64,000 nt of DNA from positions 29,136-93,135 of the forward strand of contig JAGZDD010000002.1 of NCBI GenBank assembly GCA_018369015.1, read 5' to 3'. The translations under genes were made by a program, and so were the position numbers. Every line of letters starts with the position of its first letter. The first letter of the stretch is position 1. Shown here in pieces: positions 17,740 through 25,036 of the stretch. The notes beneath the pieces are model-generated. The model worked only from the letters and a program-made list of their open reading frames with translations. It made no database searches and was not told where the DNA came from. The stretch is from Clostridiales bacterium. Its GTDB lineage: Bacteria; Bacillota; Clostridia; Lachnospirales; Lachnospiraceae.

Positions 17740-19191
17740 TTAATCCTGAACACAGCCTTCTTCTCCAAAAACTTCATACGCTGCTTCGCAAATGGCGTTA
17801 TACATTTCCTCCGGTGTTACTTCGCCGGCAAGAAGCCCCTGGAATTTGGGTACAATTACTTCGTCTTCAATTTTAATCGCCTCAGACCCCAGATCTGCCG
17901 GAATATCCGGCCTTGCAGGAGCAACCTGGGTAACAAGCTTTTCTACAGCAGCGGTATTATTTTCATTCTTATTTTCAATTGCAGGCAGTTTGTCGTAAGC
18001 ATCTCTCCCGCTTTGGCAAACGGGTTTCAAATAAAGTTCCTGGCAGGTTTGGGCCGCTCTCTGCCCGGAAGCCAGATAATAAGCAACCTCTGCAACATTT
18101 TTAAGATGCTGCTCGTTAGGGCTCTTTTCCCCACTCAGGCATATATAGCCATCTACAGCCCCATACGCATTCTGCTCTCCGCCTTCAAATACAGGAACCG
18201 GCAAAACAATATAATCTACTGGAATACTGCCTTCAACAGCGCTGGGGTCCTTTGCTTCAAGAAGCGCATTATTATCACTTGCAGATTTTTCAAAGCTCGA
18301 TAAGCCTTTTCCTGTAATCATTGTCTGACCGGTCAGCATCATATTCCACCGTTTTCCAGCATCAATAGCTCCGAGCTCTTTAGGCATTGAGCCATCGTCA
18401 ATAAGCGCCCTGAGATCTGTAAGAAAATCCAGCATTTTACTACTTGTATAGGCATATTTCAAATTTTCATCAAACGCCGAAGGCATTCCGGCATTTTTCA
18501 CGAAGATACTAAAATAGTCCTTGGCTGCCACTCCTGAACACGCAAACAGGAAACCATAAGTTTTTGTGACATCGCCTTCCTTGACAACGCCTTTTTTAAT
18601 TGCCTCTCTGAACTCATCATAGGTCCAGCCGTTTTCCTGAACCGCTTTCCAGTCGATTCCAGCATCTTCCAACATCGCTTTGTTGCCGCCAATACACTGG
18701 ACTTCACAGTAAGCAGGAAGCCCATAAATCCCATCGCCGTTTTTAAAATAATTAAGAATATTTTCATCAAAATCTCCAAGCTGATCCTCGGACAAATATT
18801 GTCTTATATCGACTGCCATTCCGATATCGATATATTTTGTAATTCCATCAGAACCAACAAATGCAATATCCGGGGGCGATCCGGCATTCACCTGGGTATC
18901 GAGCTTCTGAGTGACGTCTTCCCAGCTTGCAGTTGTGACTTCAATCGTAATGTTTGGATGCTCTTCATTAAAATCTGCAATCCATGTATTCAGCATTTCC
19001 TGATATGTTCCAGACACCGGCGGAAGAAGTGCCGTAACGACATCTTTCTCTGTTTCTGCCGGCGAATCAGCATTATTTTCCGACTGGGCTTGCGCCCCTC
19101 CGCCCGGATTTGTTCCCCCACATCCTGCCAGCGATAACGCGGATAAGGCCGCTGCCATTGTAAATGCCGTCAATTTTTTTCTGTTCATCAT
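17740..19191 (-). CDS. Sugar-binding lipoprotein of the cell-wall sugar ABC importer
   Basis: About 483 residues, CUT1-type extracellular binding protein. Signal peptide with lipobox LSLAGCG, then a Ser/Ala/Gln-rich linker and the mature domain starting near VVTALLPPVSGTYQEML. The motif WIADFNEEHPNITIEV is typical of family 1 binding proteins. Two adjacent ATGs (19191, 19188) follow GAGGAGG; an in-frame GTG further upstream overlaps that ribosome-binding site and is rejected. The ligand is probably a MurNAc or GlcNAc saccharide from context. Confidence 0.9.
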   Translation of the reverse strand: MMNRKKLTAFTMAAALSALSLAGCGGTNPGGGAQAQSENNADSPAETEKDVVTALLPPVSGTYQEMLNTWIADFNEEHPNITIEVTTASWEDVTQKLDTQVNAGSPPDIAFVGSDGITKYIDIGMAVDIRQYLSEDQLGDFDENILNYFKNGDGIYGLPAYCEVQCIGGNKAMLEDAGIDWKAVQENGWTYDEFREAIKKGVVKEGDVTKTYGFLFACSGVAAKDYFSIFVKNAGMPSAFDENLKYAYTSSKMLDFLTDLRALIDDGSMPKELGAIDAGKRWNMMLTGQTMITGKGLSSFEKSASDNNALLEAKDPSAVEGSIPVDYIVLPVPVFEGGEQNAYGAVDGYICLSGEKSPNEQHLKNVAEVAYYLASGQRAAQTCQELYLKPVCQSGRDAYDKLPAIENKNENNTAAVEKLVTQVAPARPDIPADLGSEAIKIEDEVIVPKFQGLLAGEVTPEEMYNAICEAAYEVFGEEGCVQD

Positions 19192-19268
19192 TATAATCCT
19201 CCTCACTTATAAAGCCTGTATCAACTGTGCAGGCCAGCCGCCACCCTGCGGCATAAAAGTTTACTGTA

Positions 19269-20201
19269 TCAGCAGCGCTTTTTCATGTAAGCGGAAACTG
19301 CTGTTTTTACTTTTCCTTCTGCTCTTGATAAATATTCCTTAGCAGTTTCTATATCACATTTCAAAAGCATTTTTGTAATTGCGAGCTTGGCTTCTCCATC
19401 TGCCTCTGCCAATGCTTTCCTTGCATCCCCCCTTCCACACCCGATCGCCTCCATAACAATGTTCTCAGCCCGCGTAATAAGTTTTTCATTTGTCTGGCGT
19501 ACATCAACCATGAGATTTTCATAAACCTTTCCGATTCCTACCATGCTGGCCGTCGATATCATATTTAATACCATTTTTTCTGCTGTTCCAGCTTTCAGCC
19601 TTGTGGAACCCGTCAAAACTTCAGGGCCGGACAAAAGTTCAATGGCGCAATCTGCTACATCCGCAGCCGGCGTACCGGCATTATTTGCAATAGCAATTCT
19701 CTTACAACCCACCCTGCCCGCATATTCTAATGCTCCAATAACATAGGGCGTCCGCCCGCTTGCGGTCAGGCCTATGACAATATCCTCCGCCTTCAGAGAA
19801 ATACTTTTCAAATCCTCCTTCCCTAAGGCTTCTCTGTCTTCTGCGCCTTCCTTTGCCTTTACGAACGCATCAGGCCCCCCGGCAATTAGCCCAATCACCA
19901 TTGAATGTGGAACCCCAAACGTCGGCGGACATTCTACAGCATCCAAAACCCCGAGCCTTCCGCTTGTGCCGGCGCCTATATAAATAATTCTGCCGCCCTT
20001 TTTCAGGCTTTCGGTTGCCCATATAATTGCCTGTTCAATCATGGGAAGCGCATTTTTGACAGCCCTTACAACCTCGCCATCCTCCTGGTTCATAATGCGG
20101 ATAATTTCTCCCGGGCTCATTTCGTCCAGCCTCATCGTACGTTCATTACGTTTTTCCGTTAGCAATTTCTCCAAATCTGCCACCAAAATATTATCCCCCA
20201 T
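19269..20201 (-). CDS. murQ: MurQ, N-acetylmuramic acid 6-phosphate etherase
   Basis: 310 residues with a SIS fold. Hallmarks are IYIGAGTSGRLGVLDAVECP, which includes the active-site Glu, GPDAFVKAKEGAEDREALG with the second catalytic acid region, and GLTASGRTPYV. The enzyme removes D-lactate from MurNAc-6-phosphate to give GlcNAc-6-phosphate. The ATG overlaps the regulator stop (TAATG). A TTG six codons later has a better spaced GGGGG site and could be used instead. It anchors the functional reading of the whole operon. Confidence 0.95.
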   Translation of the reverse strand: MGDNILVADLEKLLTEKRNERTMRLDEMSPGEIIRIMNQEDGEVVRAVKNALPMIEQAIIWATESLKKGGRIIYIGAGTSGRLGVLDAVECPPTFGVPHSMVIGLIAGGPDAFVKAKEGAEDREALGKEDLKSISLKAEDIVIGLTASGRTPYVIGALEYAGRVGCKRIAIANNAGTPAADVADCAIELLSGPEVLTGSTRLKAGTAEKMVLNMISTASMVGIGKVYENLMVDVRQTNEKLITRAENIVMEAIGCGRGDARKALAEADGEAKLAITKMLLKCDIETAKEYLSRAEGKVKTAVSAYMKKRC

Positions 20202-21058
20202 TATCTTGTATTTTTTCTGTCAGTTTTTGAAATATAAGTTTTTTTCAAAATTTTCATACAATTATCATAGTCTCTTTGGACGTAAGCCGTATAAAGCATA
20301 TCAATAACTGCTAACTGGGCAATACGGGAGCCCAGCTTACCTGTCCGAAATTCAAATTCTGTCGCTGTGATATATAAATTAAGATCCGCTAATTTTGACA
20401 GCGGCGATTCATGGAAACAGGTAATCGCAATTACTGGCACATTAGCGTTTTTCATAACTTCAGCACATTCGACCATTTCCGGAGTCATACCAGAATAGCT
20501 AATGATAATCCCCACATCACCTGCCGTCATATTCCTTGCCTGCACAATCTGGGAATGAAGATCTTCATTGGACAGACAGGGTTTATTGATCCTCAGGAAT
20601 TTTAAATAGGCATCCTTTCCTACCAGCAATGAGGCTCCCATGCCAAAAAAGACAAGCTTGTTCGCCCGAAGCAGTAAGTCTACGCTTTTATCAAGCACCT
20701 CCAGATCAATCAGGTTTTTTGTATCTTCCAGAGATACGATAGTTTTATAAATAATCTTGTCAACAAGCTGCTCCAGGGTATCATCTTTTTGTATTTCGCA
20801 ATTTTCTTCATTAATCGTTTCTTTCCGCAGGGCATTTTCATACATTAAAGCCTTTTGAAATTCCCTATACTTCAAAAAACCGATTTTATGACACAGCCTT
20901 GTAATTGTCGACGGAGACGCATATACCTGTTTTGAAAACTCCCGAATACTCATCTGGGCAACTTCTTCGGGGTGGCTTAGCACATATTGAATAATTCCTT
21001 TTTCCGTATTGCTCGACAAAGCCAAGTATTCCCGAAATTTCAAAATAACACTGTTCAT
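20201..21058 (-). CDS. RpiR-family regulator (MurR-like)
   Basis: 285 residues. N-terminal helix-turn-helix with YASPSTITRLCHKIGFLKYREF; C-terminal SIS domain with KLVFFGMGASLLVG and IIISYSGMTPEMVE. RpiR proteins sense sugar phosphates through the SIS domain, and MurR of E. coli responds to MurNAc-6-phosphate. As first gene of the operon, directly coupled to murQ, it most likely autoregulates the cluster. Ribosome-binding site GGGAGCGG. Confidence 0.9.
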   Translation of the reverse strand: MNSVILKFREYLALSSNTEKGIIQYVLSHPEEVAQMSIREFSKQVYASPSTITRLCHKIGFLKYREFQKALMYENALRKETINEENCEIQKDDTLEQLVDKIIYKTIVSLEDTKNLIDLEVLDKSVDLLLRANKLVFFGMGASLLVGKDAYLKFLRINKPCLSNEDLHSQIVQARNMTAGDVGIIISYSGMTPEMVECAEVMKNANVPVIAITCFHESPLSKLADLNLYITATEFEFRTGKLGSRIAQLAVIDMLYTAYVQRDYDNCMKILKKTYISKTDRKNTR

Positions 21059-21121
21059 AACGCCGCTCCCTTATGGATTTTGTATAATTTTCACTCATTT
21101 TTCATCCATTTCATAGGCATG

Positions 21122-21150
21122 ATTATACATTGATAAAACAATCGTGTCCA
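21122..21150 (-). promoter_or_regulatory. Promoter of the amino-sugar recycling operon
   Basis: Minus strand TGGACA (21150-21145) and TATAAT (21127-21122) with 17-base spacing. It lies about 64 bases upstream of the RpiR gene. AT-rich direct repeats of ATGAAAAAT type flank it but no convincing palindromic operator was found. Confidence 0.75.
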
Positions 21151-21291
21151 TATTTTGAGATATTTATGGTACTTTTTTTCATATTATGGTTTTTCTCCAT
21201 GTTTTTCTGACATTTTTATGAAATCAAAAGTATAATTCATACATTTAAATTAATTTTCTATAGCAGCCTGGTTCATTGAAAACCGAACAAA

Positions 21292-21332
21292 AACAGGCGG
21301 AAGAAAGCGTCTTTGCTTTCTTCCGCCTGTTT
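21292..21332 (-). terminator. Rho-independent terminator of the PTS-like gene
   Basis: 17-base stem AACAGGCGGAAGAAAGC with its complement, six-base loop, T-run on both sides. It begins at the stop codon of the PTS-like gene and separates it from the recycling operon promoter. Confidence 0.9.
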
Positions 21333-22402
21333 TATACCTCCAGCTTCATATCCCCCTGACGGATATAACCGACTTTACGCATCGCTTCGGACACGCCAAG
21401 GGTAATCACCGCAGGCAGGATAAAATGGAAAATAACAATTTTTATAAGAACAATCACCGGTTCTTCGGTTGCCGTCATTGTCTGATAGGTCATAATCTGC
21501 CCCACAAGTCCGGCTGAGCCCATACCGCTGCCTGCCGGATTATTTGTCATATTAAATATTGGCGCAATGGCAATAGGGCCGAGGATTGCCGAGGAAACAA
21601 TCGCCGGGATCCAGATGAGCGGCCTGCGGACAATATTGGGAATTTGGAGCATAGACGTTCCAAGGCCCTGGGCCAAAAGCCCGCCGATACCATTTTCACG
21701 GAAGCTTGCCACGGCAAAACCGACCATTTGGCAGCAGCATCCAATTGTTGCCGCTCCGGCGGCAATCCCGTTAAGACCAAGAATAATCCCAAGGGCGGCC
21801 GAACTGATTGGAAGGGTTAACACAATGCCCATAATTACAGATACAACGATCCCCATAACAACCGGCTGCTGCACCGTCGCCCAGTTAATAAGGCTTCCAA
21901 GCCATGTCATAAAAGCTGAAATCGGCGGCCCTACAATAATCCCCACAGCTCCCCCGGTCAAAATCGTTACCGCCGGGGTAATCAGCAGATCAATCTTTGT
22001 TTTTCCTGCAACAAGATGCCCCAGTTCAATACCGACAAAAGCCGCTACGAAAGCTCCCAGCGGTTCCCCCGGACCGGACAGTACAACAGATCCAGCTTCA
22101 TCAATCAGTGTTCCCGCCGCAATATTGCTCGCATAAGCGCCGATCATGCCTGCGGTCGCTGATGACAAAATCACATAGGTAGATTCCTTAAATTTGTAAG
22201 CAACGCCGACGCCAATCCCAGCGCCTGTCAATCTCTGGGCAACAAGCCCAAAGGCCGAAAGAAATCCCCCAATATCTCCGCCAATCAGATCGCCAATCTG
22301 TTTAATAATTGTTCCGATAATTAACGTTGCAAAAAGGCCCAGGCCCATCCCCGCCAGGCCCTCAACAAAAATTTTGTTAAAAATTTGTTTGATTATTTTC
22401 AT
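21332..22402 (-). CDS. PTS_EIIC_2-like membrane transporter
   Basis: 356 residues from the chosen start, very hydrophobic with about eight to ten helices rich in Gly and Ala (AGMGLGLFATLIIGT, GGAVGIIVGPPISAF). It resembles the stand-alone EIIC domains of the PTS_EIIC_2 family. No EIIA or EIIB domain or gene is present nearby, so PTS-driven transport is doubtful. The ATG at 22402 has AGAGGAAA upstream; an ATG 12 codons earlier lies in the tandem duplication and is probably not the native start. It lies downstream of a NiaR-type regulator on the same strand, which suggests a niacin-related cargo (inference). Confidence 0.75.
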   Translation of the reverse strand: MKIIKQIFNKIFVEGLAGMGLGLFATLIIGTIIKQIGDLIGGDIGGFLSAFGLVAQRLTGAGIGVGVAYKFKESTYVILSSATAGMIGAYASNIAAGTLIDEAGSVVLSGPGEPLGAFVAAFVGIELGHLVAGKTKIDLLITPAVTILTGGAVGIIVGPPISAFMTWLGSLINWATVQQPVVMGIVVSVIMGIVLTLPISSAALGIILGLNGIAAGAATIGCCCQMVGFAVASFRENGIGGLLAQGLGTSMLQIPNIVRRPLIWIPAIVSSAILGPIAIAPIFNMTNNPAGSGMGSAGLVGQIMTYQTMTATEEPVIVLIKIVIFHFILPAVITLGVSEAMRKVGYIRQGDMKLEV

Positions 22403-22404
22403 AA

Positions 22405-22512
22405 TTTCCTCTTTCCTGGCCATGTTTTTTTCGGCCATACAGGTATCCCTTTACGGGGTTTCCTCTTTCCTGGCCATGTTTTTTTCGGCCATACAGGTAT
22501 CCCTTTATGAGA
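22405..22512. repeat. 54-bp tandem duplication around the PTS-like gene start
   Basis: Unit 22405-22458 is repeated from 22459. Each copy contains the ribosome-binding segment CCTCTTTCC and the phrase GGTATCCCTTT. The first copy ends in ACGGGGTTT and the second diverges after CCCTTTATG. The shared 19-base phrase with ACGGGGTTT is also found at 5388 inside the JetB-like gene. Confidence 0.85.
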
Positions 22513-22578
22513 GCTTCCCTCTTAACATTATTTCTTTACAGCTGTCTTGTCAGCTTTAGGCATAAGAATACCATGTTT

Positions 22579-23097
22579 TCACACGGAAATCAAGTACCCT
22601 TTTTCTTTTAACGCCCGTTCAATATTATTAAGAATCACCTCTGAAGATCCTTCCACCGTATGGATGTGAGCGCCGCCGCTGACAATATTCAATGGCTTTG
22701 AATGTGTACTTGCCGCAAGCTTCCTGCAAAATTCATCCACATCCGCCCGAGTTTCCAAAATAAGATTGGCGTTAATCTGGCCGTACACTTCGTGCTCCAC
22801 AATAATGTCCAGAACCTTACCGCCGTTATCAATCATTGTATACAGCTCATCTTTTATATCTTCATCTCTGTGGCATACATAAAATCCGCGGTAAAATTTT
22901 TCTTTTTCCTGATGATACAAAATATACCCCCGGGTCGTCGCCAGAATATTTTTATTGACTGCACGAAGCAGCGCAATATCCTGTACAATCACCTGACGAC
23001 TTACACCCAGCAGCTTTGAAAGGCTCGTTCCCGAAACCGGCTCCGTCTGCGTTCCAAGTATTTCCAAAATTTTCTTCCGGCGTTCTTCACCTTCCAT
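22579..23097 (-). CDS. niaR: NiaR-type transcriptional repressor (HTH_11 plus 3H domain)
   Basis: 172 residues. N-terminal winged helix (SGTSLSKLLGVSRQVIVQDI) and C-terminal 3H domain with VEHEVYGQ and the metal-binding GGAHIHTV. NiaR proteins bind nicotinic acid and repress NAD biosynthesis and niacin uptake genes in Firmicutes. Length matches the family (about 170). Ribosome-binding site AAAGGGGAG. No NAD biosynthesis gene is adjacent; the only downstream gene is the PTS_EIIC_2-like transporter. Confidence 0.88.
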   Translation of the reverse strand: MEGEERRKKILEILGTQTEPVSGTSLSKLLGVSRQVIVQDIALLRAVNKNILATTRGYILYHQEKEKFYRGFYVCHRDEDIKDELYTMIDNGGKVLDIIVEHEVYGQINANLILETRADVDEFCRKLAASTHSKPLNIVSGGAHIHTVEGSSEVILNNIERALKEKGYLISV

Positions 23098-23147
23098 GAA
23101 TAATCTCCCCTTTCCGCTTTACTTGCGTGATTTTAACGGTGCTTTAT

Positions 23148-23351
23148 TCTTACGCCGCAAACAGCAAGTGTGTGCGGCTGATCGTAAACAGTAATCCTAT
23201 TATGTTACTGTTCACGGTTCCCGTAAACAGTAACATTCGCGGCCTCATTTGAAGTTTTGCTGCGCAAAGGGAGTCCGCTCACGCCTGTATCATGCTCTTA
23301 CGCCGCAAACAGCAAGTGTGTGCGGCTGATCGTAAACAGTAATCCTATTAT
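23148..23351. repeat. 56-bp direct repeats and inverted repeat upstream of niaR
   Basis: Copies at 23148-23203 and 23296-23351 are nearly identical and each contains the hairpin GCCGCAAACA-GCAAG-TGTGTGCGGC. Between them lies an inverted repeat (23203-23235) with ends TGTTACTGTT and AACAGTAACA. A related inverted repeat, CTGTTACCGTTTACGG to ACAGTAACG, lies at about 23410-23444. This fills most of the 400-base gap between niaR and the divergent small gene. Confidence 0.8.
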
Positions 23352-23374
23352 ACATACTTTCCCATAATTTTCAA
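23347..23374 (-). promoter_or_regulatory. Probable niaR promoter
   Basis: Minus strand TTGAAA (23374-23369) and TATAAT (23352-23347) with 16-base spacing. The -10 element is the edge of the second 56-bp repeat. The other copy has CATAAT at the same place, so the duplication may have copied or moved a -10 box. Confidence 0.55.
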
Positions 23375-23501
23375 GTATTCCCGTTTACTTCTTTTTCAAT
23401 GAATGTTATACTGTTACCGTTTACGGGAATCTGTGGACAGTAACGTTATACCCGATGACAACAACAGTCGTCATGCAATTATTTAAGGAGTTGAAATACA
23501 T

Positions 23502-23768
23502 ATGTTCCGATTGTGGGGTAAAGAATTTAAAGACAACCGGCTTTTAAAGGATATTGTCATCTCCGAGGATGACCCGGAAATGTCGCGTACAAGCAAGGTT
23601 TTCCATGCAGTCACCCAGATATGCCTTGCCTTTGATCTTGCCGAGCCTATATGGCTTGAATCCAACATTAAAGAATTTCAGCGCAGAGATAAAACCCGTT
23701 TTACACAGGATAATTTTATCGAAGCTTTAGATTTTGACTATTTAGAAATCCATATTATTGAAGAATAA
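23502..23768 (+). CDS. Small conserved protein of unknown function
   Basis: 88 residues beginning MFRLWGKEFKDNRLLKD, ending DFDYLEIHIIEE. It has no signal peptide, membrane segment or known catalytic motif. I recall similar short proteins in Clostridia but no function. The start follows AAGGAG by ten bases. It is transcribed away from niaR and followed by a dispersed repeat element. Confidence 0.75.
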   Translation: MFRLWGKEFKDNRLLKDIVISEDDPEMSRTSKVFHAVTQICLAFDLAEPIWLESNIKEFQRRDKTRFTQDNFIEALDFDYLEIHIIEE

Positions 23769-23771
23769 AAG

Positions 23772-23846
23772 TAACTATTCAGCCGCGATAGCGGCGTTGA
23801 GCTGCATTAGCTGCGTGAATCCGAGATGTACGGCTGAATAGATACG
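23772..23846. repeat. Dispersed inverted-end element, copy 1
   Basis: 75 bp with ends GTAACTATTCAGCCG and CGGCTGAATAGATAC. The interior phrase GAATCCGAGATGTACGGCTG is shared with the copy at 60132-60316. No coding capacity. Confidence 0.8.
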
Positions 23847-24005
23847 AATAAAATGCAGGTTGCCCGGCTTTAAAGATCGCCTGTCCGTCAAATACTTCAC
23901 TGTCAGTACCAGGAAAACGGCGCTTACAGGCAGAGAGGCATTTGACGGACAGCAGGGCGTTTAACCCCTGTAGCCTTTTAAGCTCAGCTTTGCAGCCCTC
24001 TCATC

Positions 24006-24800
24006 TCACAGCATGGCAAGCTCCCGGTAAATTGCTGACAAATATTGAAATGTCAGATCGTGGAGCATAATTGAAGAAACTGCCGAGGAGGCTTTGCCTA
24101 TAACAAGTATTTCATCGCATAGCTCTTCATTATAAAAATGCTCCTCACACGACATAACAATAATTTTACACCCCATTTGTTTACAGGCTTTCAGGGCCGG
24201 GCAGACGTCATAGGTTCTGGTGCTGCCGTCATAAACGAAAAACACAAGGCAATTTTTATCAATACCTTCCTGGCGCATAGCCTCCATGCAGCCGCCAGGG
24301 TGGATCATAGAAACACTTTTCCCCGTAACCGCCAGGTCGCTGTGAAGCGCAAAGCGCACAGTTGAATAGAAAAGGTCAACAATAAATATTCTACGGCTTT
24401 TCTCAAATTCCTTTGCGGCCCTAACACAAGCGGCTCGGTCTAATAAGTCCTCAAGCATCTCATAATCATCATTAATAATTCGCTTATACTGCTCAAAAAA
24501 GTTCTGGCTTGTATAATTTTCTCCGCGCGAAAAAGGCGTATTCAAATAAGTATATTTACTCAGCGCGTCGATCATACGTACTTTAAATTCCGTAAACGAC
24601 GCATAACCAATTTTACGGCAAAACCGCAGATAAGTTGATACCGAAACCTGACACAGCTCTGAAATCCGCTCTACGGTCATAGATTTAAAATCTGCAATAT
24701 TTTCCAGCGTAATCTGGGCTATGCGCTTTTCTATATGGCTGTCATTTATAAATGTATATTCCGCTGCAAGCGCGAAAATAGGATTGTCACTAAGCTGCAT
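24006..24800 (-). CDS. RpiR-family regulator of the sulfatase locus
   Basis: 264 residues from ATG 24800, chosen because GGGGAG lies eight bases upstream; an earlier in-frame TTG overlaps that site. Helix-turn-helix QVSVSTYLRFCRKIGYASF, then an SIS-like ligand domain (FIVDLFYSTVRFALHSDL). It is divergent from the sulfatase gene, with a perfect palindrome between them, so it probably controls that operon in response to a sugar phosphate or related metabolite. Confidence 0.85.
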   Translation of the reverse strand: MQLSDNPIFALAAEYTFINDSHIEKRIAQITLENIADFKSMTVERISELCQVSVSTYLRFCRKIGYASFTEFKVRMIDALSKYTYLNTPFSRGENYTSQNFFEQYKRIINDDYEMLEDLLDRAACVRAAKEFEKSRRIFIVDLFYSTVRFALHSDLAVTGKSVSMIHPGGCMEAMRQEGIDKNCLVFFVYDGSTRTYDVCPALKACKQMGCKIIVMSCEEHFYNEELCDEILVIGKASSAVSSIMLHDLTFQYLSAIYRELAML

Positions 24801-24890
24801 ACAGTCACTCCCCAACCTTTATCCCCAAAATCAGGACTTCTCCCATCTGAATCTTCATTTATTATAACTTGAGAAAAATATAGCTGCAAG

Positions 24891-24923
24891 ATATTTTCAT
24901 GTCATATTTTGACATGAAAATAT
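24891..24923. promoter_or_regulatory. Palindromic operator in the RpiR/sulfatase divergent region
   Basis: Perfect 14-base arms ATATTTTCATGTCA and TGACATGAAAATAT with a 5-base spacer. A TATAAT box (24924-24929) immediately follows on the plus strand. The position fits a repressor site for the divergent RpiR protein. Confidence 0.75.
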
Positions 24924-25036
24924 TATAATCTGCATTTCCCATGAAACAACATGGCATTCATTCTAAGATCAACTCATGGTACACTTTTTATAACAATCAT
25001 ATATATCACAGATAAAGCTTTGCAGGAGGTTTGTTT

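Noticed and set aside
21332..22438. Longer start of the PTS-like gene at 22438
   Set aside because: The first 12 codons come from the duplicated segment, and the ATG at 22402 has the better ribosome site and a typical membrane-protein start.
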